Source: Tanypteryx hageni (lineage: Eukaryota > Arthropoda > Insecta > Odonata > Petaluridae). From it: 64,000 bases of DNA. Under the pieces are notes generated by a model. The model made no database searches. It saw only the letters and a program-made list of their open reading frames with translations, and had not been told where the DNA came from. This document shows positions 20,238 through 33,641 of the stretch, piece after piece. The DNA is taken from NCBI GenBank assembly GCA_028673005.1, contig CM054116.1, positions 36,986,854 to 37,050,853 of the forward strand. Reading direction: 5' to 3'. Within the stretch, counting starts at the first letter, position 1; every line of letters begins with the position of its first letter. The position numbers and the translations under genes were made by a program.

Positions 20238-20245
20238 GCGCTATA
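20238..20245 (+). promoter_or_regulatory. TATA-like box of a possible internal promoter
   Basis: CTATATAG lies at the edge of a GC-rich block (GGGGATGGGGCGCG just upstream), about 115 bp before the ATG at 20358. No clear initiator was found at the expected distance. Confidence 0.25.
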
Positions 20246-20357
20246 TAGCATATTTACGTTTCCTGCTAATTATGTTTTATATCAACTGCGGCCGAGTCGG
20301 TGAAGTACGCTCTCCTTTGCTCTCGTTCGTTTGTTTGTGTACGTGTTTATACGTACG

Positions 20358-20439
20358 ATGGCGTGCGGAGTTCTTCTTCATAATCTCACGCGACAGGACT
20401 TTTTTGCGATTTTACCTTCGCGAAATTATGTTTTGACAG
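20358..20439 (+). CDS. Candidate alternative first coding exon
   Basis: ATGG in a CpG-rich context opens a frame MACGVLLHNLTRQDFFAILP then SRNYVLT. A donor-like ACAG|GTGATG at 20440 would leave phase 1, which fits the micro-exon acceptor at 34897 (and the same downstream phase as the CLASP exon ending at 18982). A second possible donor (GGAA|GTACGT at 20492) would be phase 2. No homologue is recognised. The idea rests on promoter-like context, phase and the precedent of alternative CLASP N-termini in vertebrates. Confidence 0.22.
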
Positions 20440-20904
20440 GTGATGTGATCGTGAAATTTTCTGAGAGACTAATCCTGAGAAGAGACAGGAAGTACGTATT
20501 TTTCCTTTCGTAATGGTTGTATCGAACCGTTGTCTAAATGTCGTTCTTTCGTGATGTGGTGTAATGATTTGCTTTAAACGTTTTGGAATTAGCCTTTTCT
20601 TTCTGGTATTTTGAATTGATCAAATCGGCTGCCAGCGAATAGATGCTTATGGCATCCAATGCGAGATTTTACAGCGATTATTTTGGGAGGATTTTATAAA
20701 ATCTTTGAAAATAAAATAAATTTTCGTCATAACGATTCTGTGGCATTTAATTCAATGGAAAATGTGACTTATTTTTAATATTTTTCCTATACATTTCTAC
20801 AAAGTCGCAACTCGATAGTTGAGGTTTATACCTTATAAAATGCACGAAAGGGTTTAATCAAATGTTATTTTAGAATGACTGGGTTTTACACGCTTGCCTA
20901 AGGA

Positions 20905-20985
20905 GACAGACCATATATTTTTAAGAGAGGACATTTTCCTTAAAGATGACAAAACCTTAAAAAGAGGACGTCTGGCTACTTTACA
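20905..20985 (+). repeat. GAGGAC-motif repeat, copy 1
   Basis: GAGAGGACATTTTCCTTAAA and AAAGAGGACGTCTGGCTAC resemble 21545-21622 (AAAGAGGACAAAATCTTCCA, AAGAGGACTTTTGGTCACC). The pair brackets the LINE scrap at 21217, so both may belong to one inserted unit. Confidence 0.5.
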
Positions 20986-21216
20986 TATATGCCATTAAAA
21001 TTTTCTAATCAAGTTGGGAAGAATTTTTAAATTAATATCTTGAACCGAACGATTTTTGTAAAAAATTATGATTCGGTTCGCGGTTCCATAAATAGAGGCG
21101 GCTTGGCGGTTTTCCGCACTTCTTTTATATAGTTGTTGTCGCTGCTCGCTGACGCTCCCTAGAAGCTGCCGCCTTTGTGCGGTGCACACACATTGCACCC
21201 TTGGTAAGCACGGACC

Positions 21217-21345
21217 TTGTCAAGGGTAAATGTAAAAGTGGACGGGGAAGAATTGGATCAGACAGAACAGTTCTTTTACTTAGGCTTTGTTCTTACCTGG
21301 GATGTTAGAAGCACCAAATATATCAGAACGATAGTAATCGAAACA
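21217..21345 (+). pseudogene. LINE-type reverse transcriptase scrap
   Basis: VNVKVDGEELDQTEQFFYLG then STKYIRTIV matches the block after the catalytic motifs of many non-LTR reverse transcriptases (INGK.LEQV..F.YLGS.IT.DGRC.KEIR.RI). About 40 codons remain with no flanking RT motifs. The clade cannot be set from this. Confidence 0.7.
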
Positions 21346-21544
21346 GTATCAATTTATTTTGTGAATTACACTTGTAAAAATAAGCATCTTTTATCGTTTA
21401 CTTATATAAGAAGATGGGTTCAGAGGAAAGCAATTTACCGACATAGCTTCAGTTATATTCCGATCAGACTGACGATAGTACGTTTTTGTTTTGTTTGTTG
21501 AATACTTAAAATACTTAATCGTTGTCAGAATTAAAAAAGAATGC

Positions 21545-21622
21545 CTGAAAAGAGGACAAAAGAAGACTATTTTTAAAGAGGACAAAATCTTCCAAAAGAG
21601 GACTTTTGGTCACCTTCCACGT
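21545..21622 (+). repeat. GAGGAC-motif repeat, copy 2
   Basis: Similar to 20905-20985; see that entry. Confidence 0.5.
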
Positions 21623-21629
21623 GCCATCA

Positions 21630-24600
21630 CTGTTGTAGTCTTAAAATGGCCCATTTTTGTGAAACAATCGTTTAATATTCTCTATATTATGCAGTCTTCG
21701 TAAAAATTACGTTATTGTGAGGTAACAAGGTCGTGGTGTGAATATTTTTCATGTTATTTCAAAGGCGCACCTAACTTTACTTGACGTGAATGCCCTTGGA
21801 AAAAAATTAATCGCCTCATTATCTGCCTCTTTTGTCTTTATTTGATTTTAGACTTTTATATATAGACTGGATCTATTGTTCCCCCGGCAGACTGTCGATT
21901 TGGGCAATCCTTAGATCTGACCTCAGCTTGGGTGATGTCATATACACCGTGAATAATATCGTAGGATGTTTTGATGACATAACGTTTTGTTACGGCTGGA
22001 TGAATTCGTTAATCTCGCGTGGAATTGTTTTTATATTGATCACATTTTCATTATATGATTGTTGTTTACTTATCTCAAAGTAATATAAAATATCATTTTT
22101 GAATGTAATAAAATAATTCCAAAAGCAATAAAATTGCGTAATAAGGCTTTTGTAACGTAGTGAAATACCGTTTCCAGTTCGCCAATATCCTTCAAGAAAA
22201 TGTATCTGGGCGAAATAAATCACATTTCTCTATTGAGTAATCGCCTTATTCAAACATCACGTTTACTTGACCTCTGCGCTAAATGATTTACCGTGACTAA
22301 TGTAAGTGTATGCGTCAGAGTTCGCACCCATGTTCGACCAAATAAAAAAACCGCATTCCTTACACTCTAGTGTCTCGACATTTATTTTTATCAAACCTCA
22401 CAAAAAAACTTAAATCGCCTAAAATCCTTTATTTTTCATAACTTGTAATAGGTTGAGGTAGGTGCAGTAAAAAACTATTTAATGGAGAAATGATTCCTAG
22501 TCTAATAAAATCTTTATTACAAAACAAATATCCAGACCGTTGAAAAGGCAGGGCGAATGATGGCTTAACCTGCCCATATTTAAATTGTAATTCAAAGAGC
22601 AACATTATTGGTCGCTGCAAGTTGAAATTTAAATCAATTTTCGATCAAAAGTCAAGATCAGACGAGTGAGAACAGCGCTTAGTATATACGTTCCGCTCAA
22701 TCGGTCTGAAAACGTGATTTATATTCTTTAAGTTCATTTGAATAATTTCTTGGAAGCAGTCGTGTGCGAGCGATTTGTCACGTCGACATTCTCGAGAAAC
22801 GCCATTACCGGTAATCGGACACGCTATCCATCAGCTGGAAAATTTCTACGTGATTATATCGGTGTGTGTATGTATGTATAATGAATGCCAGAGGATGCAG
22901 CGTCTTGGGAAGTATGGTTTGTATCCTCTCTCAGCCGTCCTTTTTTCATTCCGTGCTTTGTTCGACTGGATTTAGATTTCCTGAATCGAATTGTTGAGGA
23001 CACTCGCCCACCTTTCTCTCTTCGAATCCTATTTCTCTCATGATTTCATATCTTTCTCCTTTCACCCACATCCGCCCTATGTTGTCTGCCTAACCTCCAT
23101 TCCCTGGCGGTGTTGGGAGGATTGTGACGTCACACACCCTTCTCCCTCCCTCTGGAAGGCCGGTCTCCACCCCCTTCCCCTTTATGCCGTCACCCACGTC
23201 ATCTTCCTTTCTCATCCTCGCATTTCTCTCTGACTATCTTTCTCCATTCATCCCGCGCGCATTCCTTTCTTCTCGCCTCGGCCTTTCAGTCCTTTTGTCT
23301 CGGAGGATTCTTCTTTTTTTGTTAAACTCGGACCTCTTCCTCTATTCGTGTTTTAGACGCGATCCTATTGCGCATCACAAAGCCTTAATGTTTTCGGACC
23401 TTTTTGTTTTGGAGGGGCGAAAAGCTTTCAGTAGAGATTTATGGGCGGGGATCCAACCCGTATGAATGCCTGGAGATTTAAAGGTCCAAAGGCGCGTGAA
23501 TTCATTTCGCTTTTAAGAAATCTTTAATGTGACTGAAAATGTTTTCTTTCAGATCGAAAAGCATGACGTTAATATTTTGGGAACTTTTTTGATTTTATTT
23601 GCAAGATGATGGTGGAATCGAAAAACTATTTGTGCGGTGCGTTCCCGTGGGCGTATTGGATTTCTGATGTTCGTTTCAACGATTGCCCCGCGACTTGCAG
23701 ATTTTTTCTTTCTCTTTGCGGGTGTTAGATGCGTCCTTTCATAAATGTAGGAAATCCTTTATGAATTTTTAATTTGCTTCCTGTTACTGTTCTCATTCTG
23801 TTATGGATATTATCACTTTTTCGTCCTAAGAATGTGAGATCGTGGGGGTTAAAGTCAGTTTAACCTCGGAAAAATACCGCAAACTATACGTATTGCATTG
23901 CATTGGATTTCCGCCGTGTTTGACGTGATCGCTTTGACATTGTCAATTTAAATCGAAGAAACGTGTTTGTTTGTAGTAGTTATAGCACATGGTCTGAATT
24001 CTGCGGTAATTGGCTACCGTTTTGCGACATGTGCGTCGCTACAAGCAAGCCCTTTCTCGATATTCTCCTTCAATCGTTCTCTTATTCCCAGACACCCCTT
24101 GGCGATTGTGGATTACGTCAGGCACGTGAAAGCATTGTCCAAGATAAACTGGCTGCAAGTTTGTCGAAATGCCGGAGAGATGGCAGTGTTTCCTCGTGTA
24201 TCTCGTCTGTAATTCACGGCACAAGTTGTTGAATTATTCTGCTTGGAATATTCTGGTATCGTGGCCATTCTATAGATTAGCAGCGTCGATAAATTGAATG
24301 TGAGGTAGTCCGTAATCGTGGCTTAAGATACGAAATCGACATTTCGTTGACGGAAAGATTGCGGAATATTAAAATTAGTTGTTGGGAGGCTTATGGAAAA
24401 TTGATCTACATAATTTTAACATATATTGACTATTGTTACGTACAACTTGAAGATTTTGCTACCCGGTGTCATTTATCGAGTTTTGTGATTCATGCATAAT
24501 ACATCACCTAGTTGAACTTGAATTCGCAGTTAGAGCAGACCATACGTGGATGAAATTTCATGCTCTTTTATCGTTGTGCTTTATTATGGAAAACTATAAT

Positions 24601-27600
24601 TATTCAGATTGCAGAGTAATATTATTCGCTGATATCAACAAAAACTTCAGAGAGTTTCTAAGGTGAATGGCCTCATCACTGTAAAACGGATAACTTTGTC
24701 TTCTCTGATAGGAGAATCCTCTAGTATCGATCCTTTTCGGATTATCTAATGGTAATTTGTCATGGCACATTTTCGGTGTCACGGTATCTACAGAACTTCC
24801 TTGTACCAATCTATAACGGTTGAGTAACACGAAAAGGACGGAGATTCAAAACTTGCAGTATATGCCCATGGTCTTTGGTCCATTAATCGGTTAAATGTCA
24901 TTTTTGTATGTGGGTTTAAATTTAGAGTTATGATTATGTTTATGAGATTAGCTCATGGGTTAGCCTTTTGTTTCTCGTTAAACCGAAATCGATGTATTTC
25001 AATCTTTTTTATGATATTTCTTTAATGCCGTTTTTGATCGCAGTGAGACTTTTTTAAAGCAATTTTAAGTAAATTCACAATAATTTTTTACATTTAAATC
25101 GCAACGGAGCTTTCATACCCTATTATCAATCCTCCGATGCTAAGGTAAGTCTCTTGCTTTCCTATGACAAAAATGATGAGCGTTGCGCAAATTATTATTT
25201 ATTTTCCGTTAGAAGACATTCCTAAGTAAAATATTCACTGTGACCTTCAAAACCTAAAATCGACCAAAAGCATGCACTAGGTAATTACAATTTTATTGAC
25301 GCGAAAGGGGTGCTAGTACAAATTCTTGGCATATTATTTTTTGTTTTTATCGAAAGTTTTCGCAATAATCTAATAGTAAACAGCTGTGACATGATATGAA
25401 AATATTTATTCATTATAATGGGAAATAAATAAATTCAAAATTTACCACTGTGGTATTGTCTCCATCTAGCATTATAAATCACATTGAAGCTGCGCGAGTA
25501 GTAAAACGAATATAGTAGTGTGGAATTCATCTTTTATTATTATATTTCTAGAAAATGTTCATTGTCGTATGCCTTTGAATCCTTGACGTTTGTAATGTTG
25601 GGCTTGATTAAAGAAATTCATTGTATGTTTACCGTAATTATTTGGATATCGTTGATGAATAAGAAATCGAGTGAGTCACGGTTTCAGTTTCTTCATCTTC
25701 TCGAAGGGGCCTCGCCATTCCTCGTCCTGTGCATAAATTCGCACGTTTGTTCTGCTCGGGCTAAAGGCCCCCGATGGAAGATAGTAGGAAGTCGGCGGCG
25801 TGTCTTTTTCCCGTCGACCTCGCGCGTTCCGAACCCTCCCTGCGTGTTTGCCCTCCTCGCCCCCACCGCGCTCCGCAAGGACTCAAAGCACGCGCCTTCG
25901 TCTTGTCACGCGTTTTCATTTTACGGCGCCGCCCCTCTCTTTCTCTCCGTGCTCTACCCAAACCGTGTCCGTTCCAAGGATGAAAGCGAGCCTCGCTCCA
26001 TGCGGGACACACCGACTCCGTGGACCGACTGACAATTTGTTGGGCCTCCCTAGCGACACCGCTTTTCCTAACACCACGCCTAAAATCGCGCCCATGAAAT
26101 GTACGTAAATGGCTGTTAAGTTGTAGGGGAGAGGTAAAGCAGAATAAAGCGTTAGTTTGAAGGGAGGCCTTGTCGGTGACAATTGTTCGCGAGTGGGTTT
26201 ATTTTAATTATAATTTTACGCAAATATATTGTCGTCTCAGAAGAATTTCGCAATTCGTTCTGCCGTATTTTTGTATAATGAGAGTGAGGTCGTGTAATTA
26301 GGTTTTTATTCGTGTTTCTTTTTCGCCGAAAATTATTTTGAAATTTATAAGAGGAGTGTTTCGTTTTTTAGCGAGTGTTGACAATCTGATACCGTAGCAT
26401 TTTTGCTTTTGTGCAGTTATGTGTACTCAATTAATTATGCCTAATTTCGTATGGTGGGTTCATGGTTGCGAGTTGGCGCTGTCATCTTTTAAATTCCACT
26501 CTAACAATTGAACACTTGATACGGGGGCAGCACGTAATCGTCACTTTTCTAGTTTCATATTTTAAATCTTAAATTGGGCTTGATTGTCAAATGTGAACAG
26601 ATTATTGCATTCGAGAATTTTGCCTCGTACCTAATTGAACGCAAATATAAATTATTTTAAAAGATTTAATTTCAGCGAGTGTTCACATTAAAATTCTCGA
26701 CTTAGACGAGTGAAATTAAATGTATTTTATTTTATTCACGGGCGTGCTGATTGTTTGATTAGTCCTTTAATGTAAATTTATTGCTATAATCGTTTATTAT
26801 GGTTGGCGTCTCTCGATTACTATCGCGTCCAGTATTTTCCAGGTCTCTCTTAGTTTATAGAGCGGAACATCTCCACTTGCTCCGATCTGTCTCTGGCGGT
26901 AAAAGTACACGCTCGAGTTCTCTCTCCCAACGCATCGCCTTTCCACCCCCACCGCCTCCGATTGGGACCCTCGCGTTTAAAGCGTGGGTCGTGCGAAAGA
27001 GAATGCGGTTTTCGCGTCCCCATATCTCTCTATATCGGGCGTCGACCTCGGCTTTTGCCCGCACAGCGGAAGTTCTCTTTCTAGAATGCCCCTGCGGTTG
27101 TTCTGTAATGAGCAATTTGGTCCCACTAAGTGCTCGACTTGGGAAGGAGGAAAATTCCCGCGTTTCACCCGCTGTGTCGACAGAGCGGTTGTCGATTGGG
27201 TCGTGCGAGCCGAAAGACAAAAAAAAAGTTTCTGACCGGAAAGATTGCACGCGGAACACGTTTGGTTCTTTTTTGTGTATGTTTTTTTAACGTAAGCTCC
27301 CTTCTCAGTTTCGAGCTCCAGCGGTTAGTCAATATCGGATTTTGTACAAATAATGACGGTGTTTCTTTCAATACCTTTTCGGTTTTTTTCGAAGCCCTCG
27401 TGCATCTTACCGTCCTAAAAACTTTGACAGGATGCGGGAGGCTCGCATCGTAACCTTATCGGTACGGCTCCGTTGACGGATGCCTAATATATATCTCCTC
27501 CTATCTGGCGCCGTCCGTGGATCCGCCCTCGGCCATTGGAACATTAAAATGCAATACCTCCCCTTCTCCCTCTTATTCCGGGTCGCTCACCCTCGATCCT

Positions 27601-29348
27601 CCCGTGTCCCACCTCTCTTTTGCCCCACTCCCTCAGCGCGTATGCAAATACGGGATAAAAACAATCCTCTTCCTCTCTGCTTTTCCTTACTTCTGTCTCT
27701 CCTTTTTGCTCCTCCGCTATTCTTAACTTTGGGGCGTGCGAGGGGGCAAGGAGAGAGGTCGTGTCAAGGCGAGTGTTTGGAAAATTTACGACTAAGGTGT
27801 GTGTGTTTGTGAGAGTGGTTCGCTCATCCCTCGCTTCGAGCCACATGACCTAGCATATTGCGTGAGAATGGCGTGTGTCGTCATCAGAACGACGCGTCAT
27901 ATCATTGGTCATTTTTTTAATACACGATTTGCGTCCGAGGTATTTATTCAATGTTTTTTTATTATTCTCTATAGATACCTTTTATCTTTGCTGTAACTTG
28001 TGATTGCTTTTTAATAGAATATATTTGTCTGCTTTTGTTTTGTACTCCGAGAGAAGTAAGATATGCATGTTTTTTATTTATCTATTTTTACGATTAGCAT
28101 TCTTGAAGGGATAGATTACGTTTTTTGCTGTCAATTTTTATTAGTTCATGAACGCCTGAGGATACCTGCGCGAAAACATTTGAGAATGCACTTCTTAATT
28201 AATTTATCTACTCATATTAAGTTTTGGAAAGCTTTTTATGTTAATGCGTAACTTACTCTCTGGCTATATGAAAAAAATTCTTCAAAAATTTATTTTAAAA
28301 TAGCACTCTCCGTGCATTTCGGTGTCTCCAGCAGGTGAATTTAAGCACCCCACACCTTCTAAAATCATATATCACCACCTTCTGAATAAACTGTGCAAGT
28401 TTCTGAACAGTTACTTAGTCTGAAAATATTTTATATTTGTGACTGTTTGTTTTCTTATTTAAGAATCTTTAGCGAATAGGGCGTTCTCACGCCATTTTTG
28501 TTGATTTTCTTTCACCAACGTGATTTAAACATCCTTATTAAAATAGAATAAAACAAAATCTGCTTTCTCCGACGCAACTTTCAGAATGACCCGTCTTATT
28601 TTTTACGTTAGGAGAAACCCACGAATTGTATTTTGGCCTAAAACTCGCTCTTTCTCAACTTGCTGCGGAAGAAAGCGTGTCTTTGGAAAGTAATTATTTT
28701 ATATTGTATTCATGGAATTAGTGTAGGCACTTCCTATTGGCCATTGTTTACCTTTATACAGCTCAAGGAGAAGCTGTTTTACTTTCTCTTCCGCTGCAGT
28801 TCCGGGAAGTGGTGTTTTTACCTTTCGTAAAGTTGATTTTATTTCAGGAGAATCACTAAGATTCGTATTTTTTTCTGTTCTAAGGCTGTTCTAGAAGAAT
28901 AACTTCTAGAGACAATTATTCCCATTTATAGATTGGCGTAGATTTGAGTAATTTCTCTATTGGGATTTCAGCCAATAGTCGTTGAGAAAGTTTTCTTAAC
29001 GTGTTACCGGATGAAAATAAAACTCTTAAGTTTATCTTAACAAGCACAATTTTTTCTCAGTAAGGTCTATTAGGCAAGCAAAAATTAACGAATTTGTAAT
29101 TGATTTTTACATGAGAAATCGATAGCTTTGGTCTTGGTTGAGTCGACCTTAAAGTGTACTTTATACTTGAGCATAATCTCGGTTGACAAAATCTGCAAAT
29201 TTTTTTAAAAGTAAGGAAATGCTTTTAAGGGAAGTGCTGTCGGGAAATGACATATTATCAGTGTCTTTCATTGAGTTACATTTGCGTCTCAATTACATGC
29301 GCATGCCAGAATAACATTACGAATTTCCTTATAAGGTTATCCATAATA
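21630..29348. other. Intronic sequence with CpG-rich patches, no gene supported
   Basis: Patches rich in CpG and pyrimidines occur at about 22990-23330, 25690-26050, 26850-27250 and 27540-27730, separated by AT-rich DNA. Open frames in the patches overlap on both strands and have low-complexity Ser/Pro/Arg products, so none is called. No transposon domain was recognised. Confidence 0.5.
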
Positions 29349-29460
29349 TCTGGCTCCTGCCGAGGGCATGGTCGTTTGTGTTCGTCTTTGTTAACGTTAT
29401 TACGCTCTTTGTAAAAGGTCGTTAACGGCTGTTTATGAGCTAGTATAAATAAATAAATAG
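29349..29460 (+). mobile_element. tRNA-SINE, 5'-truncated copy
   Basis: CTCCTGCCGAGGGCATGGTC, CTTTGTTAAC, GCTCTTTGTAAAAG, GGCTGTTTATGAGC and a TAAATAAATAAATAG tail align with the SINE at 33642-33800. The tRNA-like head is missing. Confidence 0.65.
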
Positions 29461-30639
29461 TAAATATAAAAATTAAGTTTTATGTACTTTTCATAGATCG
29501 ATTAAAAAATAATATGTTTAACGAGTTGGAATAAAATGTCTTACATTGCTCCTAAACGAAAATATTAGTTTTAGTGCTCAATGAAAGTTTTCAATTAAAT
29601 TTTTAGATCAGTTCATGGCAGAGTTCGGAAAGTTTCTATTATTCAGTAATTTTTATAGATTGGTAGTTTATGAAATTTTGTTTTGTTGAAGTATTTATAA
29701 AAATTGAAATCGAAGAACTCGCCAGTTTACCTACATTCCGTAATCGCTTGTGCAGTGTTCGAAATCTCAAGTCGCTCAGAAATAAAACTACTTAGTTTGA
29801 TACCTCCAGTAAATATTGCATAACTTAATGCAAAGACTATTTGCTATTTAGATATTAATCAAAGGATGATTTCAATTCATATCGTACTCGTAAGTTTAGT
29901 TTACCTGTCGGTAGAATTATGGAATGAGGTTCTAAAATATTCAAGGTAATCGCGGTGGCTGTTCTCATTGCGATTTTATTATGTCCAACACCGACTTCCA
30001 ACAGTAGTCATTAAAAATATTTGTATTGCTCTCGTGTAGTATCATTTTATACTTAAATTTAATTTTATACTTGAATTTACTTTGATAGCCATAAGAAATT
30101 TTATTTTGCGAGTATTATTGAGATACTAAAGAAATATTATAATATTTGTATGCAATCTCGCGAAAGAAAGTAAATTTTTTAATATTGCTAAGGTTATAAT
30201 AAAGAAATCTCATCAAGTTTAAATATTTACAAATGCGTCATCGGCTGTTAAATGTATACGTACCATTATTTGCATAATTTTTGTTTGATTTTGCCCTGAA
30301 AATGGTCTCCGATTTCTTCCTCACGGCTGTAATTTCTGTTTCTTAAAGGAAACATTACCAATGCGGATCAGTGCCTAAGATAATAAATAGTAAAAAAAAA
30401 TTATGAATTATTTCATTTCTTCCACACCGCAGGCATAATAGAGCACTCATTTTGAATTCTCCTCGCTGTTCTGCGCCATTATTCTTAATCCAACTCGTCT
30501 ATAACAGTACTGGAAATTTTTTGTCTCGTTTCTCATCTCCCCTTGATCTTTGTCGTTAGCTGTAACTCTTAGTGGTATAGCGGAGCAGTTAATTTTTCGC
30601 GCCGTGGGAACATGGGGGCTGCTACCGTACTGTTCAAAT
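29461..30639. other. AT-rich intronic sequence, nothing recognised
   Basis: No coding or repeat structure was identified. Confidence 0.5.
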
Positions 30640-31440
30640 GTCGACTACTGGCGGGAGAAAGGGAGTGAGAGAAGGGTGCGAGAGAATTCTCATTAGCGGA
30701 TGTGTCAGCGTCCCACATCACCCTCGCTTTAGATGAATTGGAACTGCGGTATTTATTGTCGAGGGACCGTTTTCGACCCTCTTCATTCGCGATAGAAAGC
30801 ACAATTGGATGCGTCTTCTGCAGCGATAAACGGGCAGAGCGGGGAAGAGGGAGATATCCGGGATAGGGGACGGAACTGTTTCGTGAGGGGGAAGCGGGTG
30901 TGCGTTGCGTGGAGCTGCAAGGAGAGTCGATGCGTTCCCATGGCGTGGTGGTCGGGGGGCACCAGAGTCCTCTTGAGGGATCGTTGTGTAGGAGGTGGGC
31001 AAAACCACCCATGTATATCCATACTCACGGGTCTTGTGTTTCGCCCGCGCGATAAGCGAAGCGCACGAATCCCCCGTTATAAAGGCCAGCGGCTGAGCGA
31101 TGGGGTGAGGGTGGAAGATAGGGGGATGGGAATGGGGTGTGGGAGGGAAAGAAGAAAGAGAGAAGAGTCGGCGCGAGGAGTAAGTTCGAGATATGAGGCA
31201 GGTTGTGGTGGGTGGTGTCTTAAGCGGATGACGGAGGTGGGGGTGTGGGTGGTGTATCATGAAGAGGAAGGAGATTGGGGAGAGTTGATGGGCGTTTTGG
31301 CTGTTAGGGTTAGGGGTGGATGAGAGGCGCACGCGGAAATGGTGGCGGTGGGTCGCGGTGGGGTGTCGGAGGAGGGGCTCAGAGGAGCAGTTTTTTTTCC
31401 TCGGAGTTGGGGGAGGAAGACGATTTCCTCTACCTCATCC
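30640..31440 (+). repeat. Purine-rich tract, CpG-containing
   Basis: The + strand is dominated by G and A (for example GGGAAGAGGGAGATATCCGG, GGAAAGAAGAAAGAGAGAAG, GGTGGTGTATCATGAAGAGG). Long minus-strand frames here are His/Pro/Ser-rich artefacts of composition. Confidence 0.6.
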
Positions 31441-31449
31441 CGCCCCATT

Positions 31450-33641
31450 CAACTCTTTCGCCGCATTTCATTGTTATGGAGTTGGAAAGCTTTCTTTCCG
31501 TCTCTCGGGCCCCGTTCCACTTCATCTCCATTCATAGTACGCCGTCGCCATAATCCTTTTCTCTCGACTGCCTCTGTTAAATATGAATCCTGTTACGTTA
31601 TTTCCGACGCACCTTTGAAAAATCGAGAATGCGATTTTAGATATTTTTCCCGTCCTGCCGAGTAATCGAGCGAGCGTTTATCGGCGGCGGGGGCTCAATT
31701 AGCGGGAAGCCTAACCATCTCGATACGTTTAAGACTCCGTTTCGTGACGGAAGATGTAATTATGACGCAGCGTTGTTAAGGTGAGGGATGAGGCCGGATT
31801 GGTGGGCGGGTCGGATGGTAATGGCAGGGGCCGATTGCGCGCTCAGGTCGGAAGGGGACGATTTCCTGCCTCTTTCGATTACTTACGCAATATTCCGGCT
31901 GGCGGCCGAGAGTTTCGCTAATTTAGCCGGTGTTTGATTATATATGTAACGGATTAATTGCCCCCCCCCCCCCCCCCCTGTTGGAAGTTTCTATCGAGGC
32001 ACTCGTTACGGATTTTTTAAGAGAACGCAACAAATGTTATTTATTCTTATTTCTATTCATTTTAATTTTGTTGTGAAATTTTATTATTACCATCTAGAAC
32101 GAATTAACTTTGCGGTACGTTTTAGGATTTGTAAGTTTAAAAAGTTCCGTTGTGCAGCGGAAATTATTTCAATATCTTTATGTTTCAGGTGTGTCAAATC
32201 TTTGTAAATTATAATCATGAATTTTTTATATTATTATATATTGGATTACTTGATTTATTTTTAAAGTAGCCGATTTTACCTGATGGACCCGGCTTTTTTA
32301 TCTCTGACTAGTAGCGTAATTTTGAATGAAGTAAGATTCTACGTGGAATTAGTCATTTGCATTGTAAAATATTAAATGGATAAGAACTGTTACTAATAAT
32401 CTCGAATACCCGGCATAGTCAATGATTTATTTGTAAAAATCTTTCTGGTAACTGTAGCTGCATTAGTTGAGAAATTCGGAGCTATTTCAAGGATTTTATC
32501 TTCGGTAAGAAGTCGTTTTAAATAAAATTTTGAACTTCGATGTAATTATGACTGCGGCCGTGTATTTATCAGCTTTCATACCTTTTTGAAAAGTATATAG
32601 AAATACTATCGTATGCGTATCACATTGTAATTTTGTGTTTATTTGCCAGTTGTCAACATGTACAACATGAATGAATGAATGTTACTCCAAACTGTTGATA
32701 TATTATTGTCTTCTAAATATACTTAAACCAACTTAATTTGTCGAGATGAAAAGCTTTCATTTCTGCACGCGTGTTACATTTGAAATTTTATTTTTTAGTT
32801 TAAGTAAGCAAATGGCTATTAGTTAAATAAGTTACTGCTAGAAACTTTCAGATTTTATTTCGCGTATTTTCCCCGCCGATATTTATTTTTCTTGTTTTTA
32901 AGTGCGAAGCTTTCTCACACTGAATGGGTTTCTTAAAACAATGTAAACATAAAGCTATTTTTGGGTGTTTTAACGGCTTTGTGGATCCTTGTCCATCATC
33001 TCCATAGCGAATTTTAAAAATTGGCAGTCACCTTCAGAAACCGCGCACTTTCGCGTAGCGTATCCATTTTGAGTTTGCTTTCTCTCTCTCTCTCGCTTAC
33101 CCCCCTCCCCCTAAGGCTCTAATTACTATGCATTTATACCAAGGTTATTTCTCGGTTTGAAAGCCGCTCGTACTAAGAGACGGCGGAGGCTGTTTCGAGG
33201 CTGCGGTATCGATTGCGGCAGGAAACGTTTCGTTCTATTGGAAACTGATTGTTGATGGGGCTTTTTAGAATCACGCCGTGCGTGTATTATGGGACTGGAG
33301 ATCCTGCAGGAAGTTCTTCCCCATAATTTTCGCCGTAATTTGAAATCCATCGGCCCCTTGCGATCACATCTCAAGTATCGGAATTACGGGTGTTTATCTT
33401 GGGGAACGGAACCGAAAAACGTTGCACCCAATCGATCCATGTTTTCTAAAGCCTGTTTTCCGATACCTGTCTAATTTTTCTCGGGCAGTTTCCTAAAATA
33501 TAGTTATAGAAATTTCTTTAAGTTATTCAAGTTTGCTGTGTAAGTGTGCCTTTATTCGATGTAATTGTGAAATGTTTCAGTAATGTCCAGCTGAATTTAG
33601 AAAGCATCAATTTTTGTATTTGATTATATTTTTTCGGTTTG
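31450..33641. other. Intronic sequence, no gene supported
   Basis: It contains a run of 18 C at 31961-31978 and a short CTCTCTCTCTCTC run near 33085. Nothing else was recognised. Confidence 0.5.

Noticed and set aside
19540..20248. Overlapping frames of 170-183 codons
   Set aside because: Pyrimidine-rich tract read in two frames; Ser/Pro-rich products with no homology seen.
25520..26032. 170-codon frame on +
   Set aside because: Half AT-rich and half CpG-rich, with open frames on the other strand; no family recognised.
30718..31332. 204-codon frame on the minus strand and a 172-codon frame on +
   Set aside because: Composition artefact of a purine-rich tract; both strands are open together.
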